A stretch of 38,151 bases of DNA, taken from Alphaproteobacteria bacterium (GTDB taxonomy: Bacteria; Pseudomonadota; Alphaproteobacteria; Rhodobacterales; Rhodobacteraceae). Below the pieces are notes generated by a model that was not told the DNA's origin, made no database searches, and worked only from the letters and a program-made list of their open reading frames with translations. The translations under genes were made by a program, and so were the position numbers. This document shows positions 17,536-26,750 of the stretch, in pieces. The stretch spans positions 1 to 38,151 of the forward strand of contig VGDH01000012.1 of NCBI GenBank assembly GCA_016869835.1, written 5' to 3'. Numbering within the stretch: the first letter of the stretch is position 1; every line of letters starts with the position of its first letter.

Positions 17536-18014
17536 GATAACGACTTAAGCACGCAACTTAATTGAGCGCTTTTCTTGAGTGCAGCAGATTCTGTTCTTCT
17601 GACCGGAATCAGATCTGAGCCACACGGCCCTCTCGGAAGGCAGCGGGCGCGTGGCGTGGCGAACGTGAATTTTTGGCGTTCCCCCAGGGCCTCGACCTGC
17701 GCGCCCCACTCACCGTACGGCGTACTTAGCTCAGACCATAGTAGAAAAAATCTAAACAAAATACTTATAATCCAATATATTGGCGTAGAACAGCTGGCAA
17801 CTTGAGTTCAGGTTCCAGCAAACAATTCAGATTTTTATTCTACCTCACACCAGCAGATTAAGGCGTTTACAACAACGAAAAAAAACAGCAGCTTCCATGC
17901 GCTTTGGATCAGTCTGACGGGCCTATCAACAAATTCCGTGGACTTTTGACAGCTTAAACGTTGGGCTATGCGCGGAAAGGCACCAAGCACATGGTGGATA
18001 AAAGAGGGGCGAAT
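17536..18014. other. Long intergenic gap between cyclase and amidase genes
   Basis: About 480 bases without a supported gene. The right half is AT-rich and holds the perfect 12-base palindrome CCAATATATTGG (17772-17783), which may be part of the amidase promoter region. Short open frames here lack protein character. No RNA gene was recognised. Confidence 0.5.
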
Positions 18015-19370
18015 ATGTCGATCGGCACCGTTCAAGATCTGGCAGGTGCGCTGCGCGATGGGCGCCGAGACCCGGTTGATCTGGTGGCTGAAGTCTTTGA
18101 TCGCATAGACCGGCACAACGATCCCGCATTGTTCATCCGCAGCCTTCGTCCCCGCGCCGAGGCTGAGGCACGCGCGGCACGCGAAAGGCTGCGCGCGGGC
18201 AATCCTGCCAGTCTGGTTGATGGTGTGCCTTTGGCATGGAAGGATCTGTTTGATCTCAAAGGCTCAGTGACCACCGCAGGCTCGATCGTGTTGCGCGATG
18301 CGGCGCCAGCGACAGCAGATGCGGCCCTAGTTAACGCTGCCCTGCGCGCCGGTATGGTCAGCGTGGGCGCGGTCAACATGACCGAGTTTGCTTATTCTGG
18401 GATTGGACTGAACCCACATTACGGCACTCCACGTAACCCCTGTGATCCAAAGATCGCGCGTGCTCCCGGCGGATCGTCATCGGGCTGTGGGGCCGTGGTG
18501 GCGGCTGGTATAGTGCCAGTCGCGATTGGCACTGACACAGGCGGCTCTGTTCGAATTCCGGCTAGCTTCAATGGAGTCGTTGGCTTCAAGACCTCAACCG
18601 GGCATTATCCGATGAAGGGAGTTTTCCCGCTGGCGCGCACCCTTGATACGCTGGGCCCTTTGGCGCAGAGCGTAGCTGATTGTGTGCTGACCGACGCTGC
18701 CTTGCGAGGCCTGGCCGCACCCACAGTCGTTGCAGCGCCGCTTGATGCGCTGGATTTGGTCATCCCTGACCGCTTCATGTTCGATGATCTTGCAACAGCT
18801 GTCGCGTCGAACTTTGATGCCGCTGTGGGTCGGCTCACAAAGGCCGGCGTACGGGTGCGTGCAATCGCGTTACCCGAACTGCATGAGGTTTCCGCGCTGA
18901 TGGGGCGGTATGGTCCTTTCACCTCGGCCGAGGCGATGGATGTCCACAAGGAACGCCTTGCCGGGCCAGAGGTCACCCGTATCGATCCGCGCGTTGTGCG
19001 CCGAATACGCATGGCCGACGCGATGTCAGCAGTCGATCTTATCCGCCTGACCGAAGGGCGGCTTGAGTGGATCGCCCGGCTCAACGCGCGCCTCGGCAAT
19101 GCAATTCTTATCGCACCAACGACTCCATCGGTCGCCATGCCAATTGCGTCGCTTGAGGCGGATGTTGAGGTGTTCTTTCACCATAACGCTCGCACACTTC
19201 GCAACACGGCCATCGGAAACTTTCTAGATTGGTGCGGCATGTCCATCCCAAATGGGACAGACAGTGACGGCATGCCGACCGGCTTCATGATGTGCGCCCA
19301 GCATGGGCAGGACCGCGCTATGCTTGCGGCTGGGCTTGCCATCGAACCCCTTGTGCGCGGCGAATCATGA
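18015..19370 (+). CDS. Amidase (amidase-signature family)
   Basis: A 451-residue amidase with the Ser-cisSer-Lys triad: Lys76 in PLAWKDLFD, Ser154 in the glycine/serine-rich PGGSSSGCGA, and nucleophile Ser178 in GTDTGGSVRIP. The length is normal. It hydrolyses a carboxylic amide to acid and ammonia. The start at 18015 is chosen for GAGGGG eight bases upstream; an in-frame ATG at 17991 with AAAGG further upstream is an alternative. It is divergent from the cyclase gene. Together with the cyclase, deacetylase and amidohydrolase it makes four potential C-N hydrolases in one region. Confidence 0.9.
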   Translation: MSIGTVQDLAGALRDGRRDPVDLVAEVFDRIDRHNDPALFIRSLRPRAEAEARAARERLRAGNPASLVDGVPLAWKDLFDLKGSVTTAGSIVLRDAAPATADAALVNAALRAGMVSVGAVNMTEFAYSGIGLNPHYGTPRNPCDPKIARAPGGSSSGCGAVVAAGIVPVAIGTDTGGSVRIPASFNGVVGFKTSTGHYPMKGVFPLARTLDTLGPLAQSVADCVLTDAALRGLAAPTVVAAPLDALDLVIPDRFMFDDLATAVASNFDAAVGRLTKAGVRVRAIALPELHEVSALMGRYGPFTSAEAMDVHKERLAGPEVTRIDPRVVRRIRMADAMSAVDLIRLTEGRLEWIARLNARLGNAILIAPTTPSVAMPIASLEADVEVFFHHNARTLRNTAIGNFLDWCGMSIPNGTDSDGMPTGFMMCAQHGQDRAMLAAGLAIEPLVRGES

Positions 19371-20321
19371 AAAATCACAGTAATGGTAATGCAGTGAAAG
19401 CAGCATCTTTATCTCTCCCCTGATGACCGAACAAAACCCGACCTAGAGCAGTTCGGGTTCTGCACTCATTTGCCTTCGATTCATTGCCCTATCCGGAGCG
19501 CTGCAGGTTCATATGGCCAGCAGAGTTTGGAGCCTATCCGCGTCCCTTTCTTCCCCGACCTAAGCGTCAGCAAGTCAAAAGCCTGCTCGGGGAGCCTAGA
19601 GCGTTTCGGCTTTATCCTAATAGACTCGCCTCGAAGTGAAAGCAGTCATGCGATCTTCCGATGTGAACATGTTTCAGAAATCGACAACAGCTTCCAGTGG
19701 ATCGGTCTGGGTGCTTCGATGCTGCACTGGGATCTTTTGAGCTTTGTGACCGCCAGCTTTTTTTGGGTTGGGTCAGCCGAGTGTGGCGGCAGATCAAGGC
19801 ACCGTCACTTTACCGCTCGCATCACTAAAGAGCCTTGAAGGCGAGGTGCTCAAGAATGACCGCGGGGCTGGGCTTCATTGACAGTGCGAACACGTCAGGA
19901 GTGCACGCAGTGAGGGCGTGTCCCAGTCCTTCGCGCCCCAGAACTCCCAAGCTAACATCAGACCGCGCGAGGAACAGCTCTGTGTCCGAACGCCCAAGTT
20001 GGGCGCAATCCTCACGGCAAAGTGCAGCAATCGGCACGCCGGCATCTCCCTGACGCGCGATGGCTATGATCTAAGCCAATGTTTATCTGCTTGTGTTCCT
20101 TCAAATTCTCATAGTTCACGTTGTCGCCGAGCTTCTACCATCACACCCCCTTTGGTTGCCGGCCCGGATGCCCCCCTTCAAATCAAGTTATGGACATCGA
20201 AACACAAGCAGAGGCATATGCTGCAGCGGCTGCCTCTCGATATTCTCGGGGTTTGGCGCATAAGAGCAGATCCTGCTGGACAGCGGTACCGCAGAGCAGC
20301 ACTTACACTGGGAAACCGAGC
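19371..20321. other. Gene-poor stretch of about 950 bases
   Basis: No convincing gene. A 7-bp hairpin (AACCCGA...TCGGGTT, 19435-19459) lies 65 bases after the amidase and might end its transcript, but no clear T-run follows on the plus strand. The phrases CTAGAGCAGTTCGG (19443) and CTAGAGCGTTTCGG (19598) resemble each other and may be a short dispersed repeat. A minus-strand frame at 19825-20037 has a somewhat protein-like look (ending PAVILEHLAFKAL) but no recognisable family; it could be a decayed gene end. Confidence 0.45.
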
Positions 20322-20975
20322 ATGACTAAGCCTCTCGCCAAGCAATCACCTGCCAAACCTTCGCGTCCACGGCAGACGCGCTTGTCGCCAGACGACCGCA
20401 GGCGAGAATTGCTCGATGCCGCGATTCTCTACTTTGCCGAGGAAGGCTTCGACGGCGGCACGCGCGGTCTCGCAAAAAGGCTCGGAATAACTCAGCCACT
20501 TCTCTATCGCTATTTTTCATCAAAGGAAGACCTAGTGAACGAAGTGTATAGGGCGGTGTATTTGGATCGGTGGCAAGCCGACTGGGAAACTACGATTCTC
20601 AACCGAGATCGCCCCATCGAGGATCGGCTACTGGAGTTTTATCGAGGCTACACGGATCTGATTTTTGACCGAAACTGGATGAGAATATTTTTTTTCGCGG
20701 GACTAAAGGGTTTAGACCTCAACAAGCGTTACATAAAGCGCGTTGAGACCGTTCTTTTGACCCCAATTTGGGCTGAAACCTCCATTGCATTGGGAGTTAC
20801 GATGAAAGGGCATACGACAGAATATCCACACGATCTGGTCTGGCAAATGCATGGAGCGATTCTGTATCATGGTATCCGGAAGCACATATATGCAGATTGC
20901 ACCGTAGACATTGAACGCACCATTTTGGTCGCGGTACAAACTTACCTGTCAGCCGCTCGCGCGACGATTGCCTGA
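20322..20975 (+). CDS. TetR-family transcriptional regulator
   Basis: A 217-residue regulator. After a basic Pro/Lys-rich tail, residues about 26-70 form the TetR helix-turn-helix: RRRELLDAAILYFAEEGFDGGTRG, then LAKRLGITQPLLYRYFSSKEDLVNEVY. The rest is a helical ligand domain without recognised specificity. ATG at 20322 has only a weak GGAAA upstream; the frame is open before it but not protein-like. Base composition in the C-terminal half is more AT-rich than in its neighbours. It converges with the quinone reductase gene. It might control that gene or the palindromes of region 1; neither is shown. Confidence 0.88.
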   Translation: MTKPLAKQSPAKPSRPRQTRLSPDDRRRELLDAAILYFAEEGFDGGTRGLAKRLGITQPLLYRYFSSKEDLVNEVYRAVYLDRWQADWETTILNRDRPIEDRLLEFYRGYTDLIFDRNWMRIFFFAGLKGLDLNKRYIKRVETVLLTPIWAETSIALGVTMKGHTTEYPHDLVWQMHGAILYHGIRKHIYADCTVDIERTILVAVQTYLSAARATIA

Positions 20976-20999
20976 CTAATCAGAACAAGCGGCGGCCAC

Positions 21000-21974
21000 T
21001 CATGGCACCAAAATGATACAACCCGTAGTCTTGCGGCCCGAGAGAGCATCGTGGGCTAGAGCTACTTGCTCAAGTGGCAGTTTGAGGTCGATTCGGGCCT
21101 TGATTGCTCCTCGTCTAATCATGTCAAAAAGCTCGGCTGCTGCCTTCTGAAGCCAAGAACGCGAGGCAGTGTAGTGAAACAGTGATGGTCGCGTCACCCG
21201 AAGAGACCCGCGGGCCAAATGGCTCACGCGCAGATTGTCGGGGGCTCCCGACGACTGGCCGAAACATACTAGCGTGCCGAACTTAGTGAGACACTCAACT
21301 GATTGGATGACGGTAGCAAGGCCAACGCTGTCAAACGCTGCTGCAACACCTTTTCCATCAGTGAGTTCCTTTACGAGCCCGACAAAATCCTGCGTTTGAT
21401 AGTCGCAAACTGCTTCATACCCATGACCGAGCGCCAACGCCACCTTTTCAGAACCACCCGCAGTACCGATAGCCCGCACACCTTTGGTCGCAAGCCATTG
21501 GCCAGCCAAAAGCCCGACACCCCCTGCCGCCGCATGAAACAGCACGGTTTCTCCACGCTGCGCGGGGTATGAATCATGTATCAGGTAATAGGCCGTCAGA
21601 CCTTTCAGCATTACTGCTGCAGCAATATCAAATGGGATGTCATCTGGCAAAGCCACCACATGCTCGATAGGAACGGCGCGGTGCGTTGAATACGAACCAT
21701 TGGGTAAGGTATAAGCCACACGCTGGCCTTTAGAAACGCCAGTCACCCCATCTCCAATAGCCTCTACTATCCCAGCCCCTTCGCTCCCAAGAACCAAGGC
21801 CTTGTTCACCGGCCAAGGGTACTCCCCTTGGCGAAAATAGATATCAATAAAGTTGACACCAATTGCCTCGTGTCGGATCAGTACGCTACCTGGACCAGGT
21901 GTTGGAGTGGGACGGTTGACACGCTGCAAAACAGATGTGTCGCCTGGTTGGCGAGCGATTATGGCATAGGACAT
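21000..21974 (-). CDS. NADPH:quinone oxidoreductase (QOR-like, zinc-free MDR family)
   Basis: A 324-residue medium-chain reductase. The N-terminal GroES-like domain has the segment GVNFIDIYFRQGEYPWPV typical of QOR, followed by LGSEGAGIVEAIGDGV. The NADPH site AAAGGVGLLAGQWL lies near residue 150. Zinc-binding cysteines are absent, as expected for this subgroup. It reduces quinones or enones with NADPH in the cytoplasm. The start at 21974 gives the standard MSYAIIARQPG beginning; the codons upstream do not look protein-like. Confidence 0.92.
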   Translation of the reverse strand: MSYAIIARQPGDTSVLQRVNRPTPTPGPGSVLIRHEAIGVNFIDIYFRQGEYPWPVNKALVLGSEGAGIVEAIGDGVTGVSKGQRVAYTLPNGSYSTHRAVPIEHVVALPDDIPFDIAAAVMLKGLTAYYLIHDSYPAQRGETVLFHAAAGGVGLLAGQWLATKGVRAIGTAGGSEKVALALGHGYEAVCDYQTQDFVGLVKELTDGKGVAAAFDSVGLATVIQSVECLTKFGTLVCFGQSSGAPDNLRVSHLARGSLRVTRPSLFHYTASRSWLQKAAAELFDMIRRGAIKARIDLKLPLEQVALAHDALSGRKTTGCIILVP

Positions 21975-22067
21975 GCTTGCGTTCCTTATCTGCTTTGCTT
22001 TGTCTATTTGACTGTAACATATCACAACGGCATCATCCTAGAAAACATGGTTGCAAACCGTCTAGGT

Positions 22068-22227
22068 GGAGTGCCCCCACTGAAGTGGTCCACCAACTGG
22101 GATATGATGATCCCACTTTTTGGAGGACCAGAAGATGGCTGGAAAGCGAGAGAAGCCGGAAGACATTGTTTTGAAGCTTCGGCAGGTTGAGGTGCTGCAG
22201 GGTCAGGGCAAGTCGGTTCAGAATTGA
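22068..22227 (+). mobile_element. IS3-family left-end remnant with truncated OrfA
   Basis: TGGAGTGCCCCCACTGAAGTGGTCC at 22069 looks like an IS3-group terminal inverted repeat. It is followed after GGAGGACCAGAAG by an ATG at 22135 and an OrfA N terminus, MAGKREKPEDIVLKLRQVEV, which ends at a TGA after 30 codons (22227). Normal OrfA continues with a helix-turn-helix; here the match stops after QGQGKS. The rest of the element is gone, so this is an inactive scar. It marks the left border of the LuxR/ABC/hydantoinase cassette. Confidence 0.82.
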
Positions 22228-22404
22228 GGGCCTCCGCGACACCCAAAAAGTTGAGAGGCCTGGTCGCGCACACGCCTACCAATCGGACCATTCAGCTTGG
22301 GAACTGCGGCGGGACGGCACTTGGCTCTTGCGGCTTGGGGTCGGGCAGAGGGATCGGGATGCCCCGGGAAACGCGGTGGAATTGGGAATAGGCGGTGACT
22401 GAGG

Positions 22405-24828
22405 ATGCGACGTGTTCGGACCAGCGCTGTGACTGAACACAGCCAACTCAGTCAGGAAGCGGCCGCTTCATTGTCCATGTCGGAAGGACTGGCGGCTATG
22501 GGCGCAGGCAGCGCTCCCCGGTTGAACCGGGCGGCCCTTCTGGCCAGGATCCGCGCAGACCCGGCCCCGGTCATCGTGATCGAGGCACCCGCGGGCATGG
22601 GCAAGAGCTGGCTTCTGGCCGACCTGGCGGGCGACAAGCCCATTGCCCGAGGCGACCAGCCCTTCGACGAGGCACAGTTCTGGGACGTGCCCAACGTGGC
22701 CCTGACCGGCAGTCTGCCGGACAGACGGTTGGTCATTGCCAAGCGCCCGGATACGGCAATTCCCGAGCTAGCCAGGGCCGAAGTCTATGGACGTGTCAGC
22801 CGCTATGGCACCGCCGACCTTCTGTTCACGGCCGACGATCTGGCGGCCCTGCCGGGTGCAGAGGCGCTGATGGCGCGCACGGGGGGCTGGCCCTGCCTGC
22901 TGCCGGTTGTGCTGTCGGGCAAAGTCGGCTCGGGGGCCATTGCCAAGTTTCTGCAAGAGGACCTTCTGGGGCAGATCCCATCCGCGGGGCTGGTGGCCTT
23001 CCAAACCTATCTGAGCGATCCGGGCGCCGAACATGACGTGGGCCTTCTGACCGGCTTGCCGTTCGTGGGCGGCAAGGTCTTGCACCCTGCATTGGCCGCG
23101 GTGCGGCAGCCCTTGCTAAGTGCCCTGCGGGCACTGCTGGCCGCCCGCATGACCAACCCGCAGGAGGCCCGCGCGATCGCCGTGGCGCAGGTGGCACTGG
23201 GCCAGATGCCGGAAGCCATCGCGATTTTTCAGGTCACTGGGGCCTGGCAGTCGGCGCTTCAGACCCTTGAGGCTGCAGGCGGGCCGTTCTTCATTCATCG
23301 TTTCGGCTCGGTTGCCTTCGACCGGATTCTTTCCGCTTTCCCCCCCGACATGGCCATGACCGAGGAAACGCTGGTCCTGTGCCGCGCGATCCAGGCCATC
23401 AAGCGTGGGGAGTTTCCATTGACGCGGCGCATCCTGATCGAACGGTATGGTGCTGTTGCGGCCGACGCCCACGCCGTGCTGACCGACCGTACGCGCCATT
23501 CGCTGCAGTTCCGTTTCTTCCGCCTTCTGCTGCGGACCTGGGAGGACTTCGATCTCGACCTCAGGCTTCTGGATGATGCCTATGCGCTTCTGGCCGAACT
23601 TTCTGCCGAGGATGACCTGCGCCGCGGTTCTTTCTACAACGCCGTGCTGGAGTTCTACATTCGCGCGCGGCGATTTGCCGAAGCTGACCATGCCGCCAGC
23701 CGCGCGGCAACCCACTATGCCCGCACAGGGATCCCGATCCTGTCGTTTTATATCGACCTGCACCGGGCGGTCATCCGCCTTTTCATGGGTGAACCCGCCG
23801 GCGCGCGGCAGCACAGTGCGGCCGCACGGGCCCATCTCCAGGCGGCCGGCCACGAAAGCCCCGGCGATGCACGGCTTCTGACATTGCTGGACGCGTGTAT
23901 CGAATACGAATTTGGCCATGCCGATGCGCTGACGCGGTTTCTTTCGCTGGAGCTCGATGCGTTTGCCCAAGGGGAAATCTGGCCCTCGCTGGTGGAACTG
24001 TCCCTAATCTACGGCTCCCAAGCCCTGGGAGAGCACTATTCCACCATGGCGGCGCGATCCTTTCTGGACCGCTGGCGGGTCACGCAGAAACGGTCGTCGC
24101 AGTTCCAGACCTTGATCGACGTCCGCGAGGTTACCGTGCTTCAGAACGGCAACCGCTGGGCCGAGGCGGCGCACAAGGCGGCGGACCTGCGATCGCGGAT
24201 TACTCTCGGGTTCGTGCAGGCCGGTGAGGGACTGAGCGATCTGCATGACCGGGACGAGACGGCGATGGCGCTGGTCTGGCTGCGCCAGATGGCTCAGGTG
24301 ACGCCGACGCGACCCGGGCTTCAGCACCTGATCGACCGGATGCTGGACAACCCGCACCTGACCGCGCGCCAAAGGGGCGGGGCCGAAATCTGGCGGGCCC
24401 ATGTGCTGCGCCGCCAAAGGCAGGGCGCCGCTGCGCAGGCGCAACTTGCCCGGACGTTGGCGCGGGCCGCAATGGCGGGATCGGTCGCAATCCTTGGTGA
24501 AGAACGCGCCTTCCTGTCCGAACTGACGGCCACGCCACGCCTGCGCGATACCCTTGAACGCAGCGAACCGGTGCGCCGCTTGCTGAAACGGGCTACCGAG
24601 GCCGGACTGGGCCGGCTGAATCGTGGACAGGCGGCAGGGCTAACCCGGCAGGAAACCCGCATCCTGCATGCCCTGTCGGAAGGGGCCGCCAACAAGGCCA
24701 TCGCCAACATGCTGGGTCTTTCCGAGGCGACCGTGAAATTCCACCTGGCCAACCTGTACCGCAAGCTTGGTTGCACTTCGCGCAGTGACGCGGTCAAGGC
24801 CGCCCATGCCATGAGCATCGTCTCCTGA
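22405..24828 (+). CDS. Large MalT-like LuxR-family transcriptional activator with P-loop ATPase domain
   Basis: An 807-residue regulator. The Walker A motif EAPAGMGKSWLL lies near residues 53-64, starting a STAND-type ATPase module. A long alpha-helical middle region, probably TPR-like, follows. The C terminus is a LuxR helix-turn-helix: LTRQETRILHALSEGAANKAIANML, GLSEATVKFHLANLYRKLGC (about 745-800). Such proteins bind an inducer and ATP, oligomerise and activate a nearby operon, often through direct repeats. The ABC/hydantoinase operon begins 224 bases downstream in the same direction. The first ATG has a GAGG that is too close; GTG 22432 or ATG 22477 may be the true start. Confidence 0.88.
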   Translation: MRRVRTSAVTEHSQLSQEAAASLSMSEGLAAMGAGSAPRLNRAALLARIRADPAPVIVIEAPAGMGKSWLLADLAGDKPIARGDQPFDEAQFWDVPNVALTGSLPDRRLVIAKRPDTAIPELARAEVYGRVSRYGTADLLFTADDLAALPGAEALMARTGGWPCLLPVVLSGKVGSGAIAKFLQEDLLGQIPSAGLVAFQTYLSDPGAEHDVGLLTGLPFVGGKVLHPALAAVRQPLLSALRALLAARMTNPQEARAIAVAQVALGQMPEAIAIFQVTGAWQSALQTLEAAGGPFFIHRFGSVAFDRILSAFPPDMAMTEETLVLCRAIQAIKRGEFPLTRRILIERYGAVAADAHAVLTDRTRHSLQFRFFRLLLRTWEDFDLDLRLLDDAYALLAELSAEDDLRRGSFYNAVLEFYIRARRFAEADHAASRAATHYARTGIPILSFYIDLHRAVIRLFMGEPAGARQHSAAARAHLQAAGHESPGDARLLTLLDACIEYEFGHADALTRFLSLELDAFAQGEIWPSLVELSLIYGSQALGEHYSTMAARSFLDRWRVTQKRSSQFQTLIDVREVTVLQNGNRWAEAAHKAADLRSRITLGFVQAGEGLSDLHDRDETAMALVWLRQMAQVTPTRPGLQHLIDRMLDNPHLTARQRGGAEIWRAHVLRRQRQGAAAQAQLARTLARAAMAGSVAILGEERAFLSELTATPRLRDTLERSEPVRRLLKRATEAGLGRLNRGQAAGLTRQETRILHALSEGAANKAIANMLGLSEATVKFHLANLYRKLGCTSRSDAVKAAHAMSIVS

Positions 24829-24868
24829 CGGTTCGCCACGCGCCGGATCTTCTTGTTCTGAAATGCCT

Positions 24869-24900
24869 CAGGGTGGGGCGGTCGGCGCGGCGGCACCCTG
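24869..24900 (+). terminator. Possible hairpin after the LuxR gene
   Basis: CAGGGTG and CACCCTG form a 7-bp stem around an 18-base GC-rich loop, 41 bases after the LuxR stop. No T-run follows, so termination is doubtful; it may separate the regulator from the operon or be chance. Confidence 0.3.
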
Positions 24901-24910
24901 CTTCGTGCCG

Positions 24911-24952
24911 TGTACGATCCAAAACCTAGCCATTTTGTACGAAAACCTATCC
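24911..24952 (+). promoter_or_regulatory. Direct repeat upstream of the dipeptide-type ABC operon
   Basis: Two copies of TGTACGA(nnn)AAAACCTAnCC: TGTACGATCCAAAACCTAGCC at 24911 and TGTACGAAAACCTATCC at 24936. The AAAACCTA parts are 21 bases apart, two helical turns. They lie 100-140 bases upstream of the binding-protein ATG. MalT-type regulators use direct repeats, so this is a candidate site for the adjoining LuxR protein. Confidence 0.55.
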
Positions 24953-25052
24953 GTCCACCCCATTGCCGCAGAGGCATTCGCGGACCCATGCTAGCCGCAA
25001 ATAAGGGGCAGAACGCCCCGACCCATCCATGACAGTCCACAGGGGGAAGACG

Positions 25053-26611
25053 ATGACCAAACGCTTTCTTGCGACTACGGCAACTCTGGCCTTTGCTACT
25101 GCCCTAATGGCAGGTCCCGCAGCGGCGCAAAATGTCGTAACGATGAACACGGTGCAGATCTTTGGCACGATCGATCCTGCCAAGATCAGCGACTATACCG
25201 ACTATATGGCTGCCGTGAACCTTTACGACAGTCTTGTCACGGTCGACAGTTCGGGCAACCTGATCCCGCAGATCGCAGAAAGCTGGGTCGTCTCGCCCGA
25301 TGCGACCGAAGTGACGTTCAAGCTGCGGGCCGACGCGACCTTTACCGATGGCACGCCGATCCTTGCGTCTGATGTTGTCTATTCCTTTGAACGCCTGCTG
25401 CGCATCAATCAGGGGCCGGCCAACCTCTTTGCCGGCGTGGTCGAGCCCGGTGCCGTGACTGCTGTCGATGACACGACCGTCAGCTTCAAGCTCTCCAAGA
25501 CCTTCGCCCCCTTCATGGCGACCGTCCCTGCCCTGATGATCGTGAATGCCGATCTGGTCGAGTCCAACAAGGGCGCAGATGACGGGCAGACCTGGCTCGC
25601 CGACAATGTCGCAGGTTCCGGGGCCTATCTGCTGGACAGCTGGGACCGCGGCAGCCAGATGGTGATCAAGCGCTATGCGGATTATTACGGCGAATTCCTA
25701 GAAAATCCGATCGACGAAGTGCGCTGGATCATCACGAATGACGAGGCGACGGTGAAGGCGCTGGCCGCTTCGGGCGAACTGACGATGTCCTCGCCGTTCC
25801 AGTCGCCCGATACTCACAAGGCACTGGTCGACATGGGCCGTTTCCGGATGGAAAGCCAGCCAACGACGACGGCGTTCTACCTCAAGCTGAATTCGAAATC
25901 CGCGCCGACGGATGATATCCACATCCGCCGCGCCATCGCCTACGCCACTGACTACGCCACGATCCGCGAAGTGATCTTCCCGGGCGAACCGATGACAACG
26001 GTCCTGCCCGCGGGTTTTGCAGATTTCTGGAATGCCGACGTGCCCGCCCCGACCTTTGATATGGCAAAGGCGGCCGAGGAAGTGGCGCTGTCGTCCTATG
26101 CCGGGCAGCAGATCCCGATCACGCTGTCCTATGTCGCAGGTACCCTGTTCGAGGAGGAGATTAGCCTTCTGATGCAGGCCAACCTGGAAAGCCTTGGCTT
26201 TGTGGTCACCCAGCAGCCCGAACCCTGGAACCGCGTGACTGAGATCGCGGCGGATGTGGCGACCACGCCCAACGTCAACCAGATCTTCTTTGGCCCGACC
26301 TACCCAAGCCCGGACTCGATGTTCTTCACCCAGTTCCATTCGGCGGCGGCGGGCACTTGGGCCTCGATGGAATGGCTGCAGGATCCGGCGATCGACGCCC
26401 TGATCGATCAGGCGCGGGCGACAGGGGACGTGGCCGAACAGGCGCGGCTTTACAAGGAAGTGCAGGCGCTGATGGCCGAGAATGGCGTGGCGGTGCCGTT
26501 GCTGGCGCAGACCGTCCAGCACACATGGACAAGTGCCTGCAGGGCTTCAGTGCCGTGCCGATGCAGTCCTTCGACTATGACATGGTGCGTTACAGCTGGT
26601 CCTGCCCTTGA
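25053..26611 (+). pseudogene. Dipeptide-type ABC transporter substrate-binding protein (SBP_bac_5), frameshifted near the 3' end
   Basis: A family-5 periplasmic binding protein. Residues 1-26 are a signal peptide (MTKRFLATTATLAFATALMA, cleavage near AAA-Q). GGGGAAG precedes the ATG. Domain landmarks: LYDSLVTVDSSGNLIPQIAESW, FKLRADATFTDGTPILASDVVYSFER, and the DDIHIRRAIAYATD segment. The frame of the body runs on into nonsense to 26693. Just after LLAQTVQH, near 26520-26525, the next frame gives MDKCLQGFSAVPMQSFDYDMV and a natural stop at 26611. One added base would give a 519-residue protein of normal length. The gene is therefore mutated at its last 30 codons or misread there. It should feed the four downstream transporter subunits. 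Confidence 0.85.
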
Positions 26612-26620
26612 TCCGCTGAC

Positions 26621-26669
26621 GGAGGCGCGGGCGCGCCAAGGGCCTGCCCTCCAGTGCGCCCGCGCCTCC
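26621..26669 (+). terminator. 14-bp stem-loop between binding-protein and permease genes
   Basis: GGAGGCGCGGGCGC (26621-26634) pairs perfectly with GCGCCCGCGCCTCC (26656-26669) around a 21-base loop, 10 bases after the natural stop of the binding-protein gene. No T-run follows. As after the other binding-protein gene at 2515, it probably stabilises the upstream mRNA or attenuates read-through into the permeases. Confidence 0.68.
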
Positions 26670-26750
26670 GGTGCGACACAGCCAATATGGTGAAAGCAGA
26701 AAAGTGCCGGGCCGAAGAGCCCGCCGGGTCTGACTGAAGGATCGGCTGAC

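Noticed and set aside
19470-19838. A 122-codon plus-strand open frame after the amidase
   Set aside because: No ribosome site, no domain and irregular composition; it looks like chance reading in decayed DNA.
22228-22404. Continuation of the IS3 OrfA after its early stop
   Set aside because: None of the three forward frames continues the OrfA helix-turn-helix, so the element is truly cut there.
23116-23970. A 284-codon minus-strand open frame inside the LuxR gene
   Set aside because: It is antisense to a well-supported 807-residue regulator in GC-rich DNA, where long shadow frames are common, and its sequence resembles no family.
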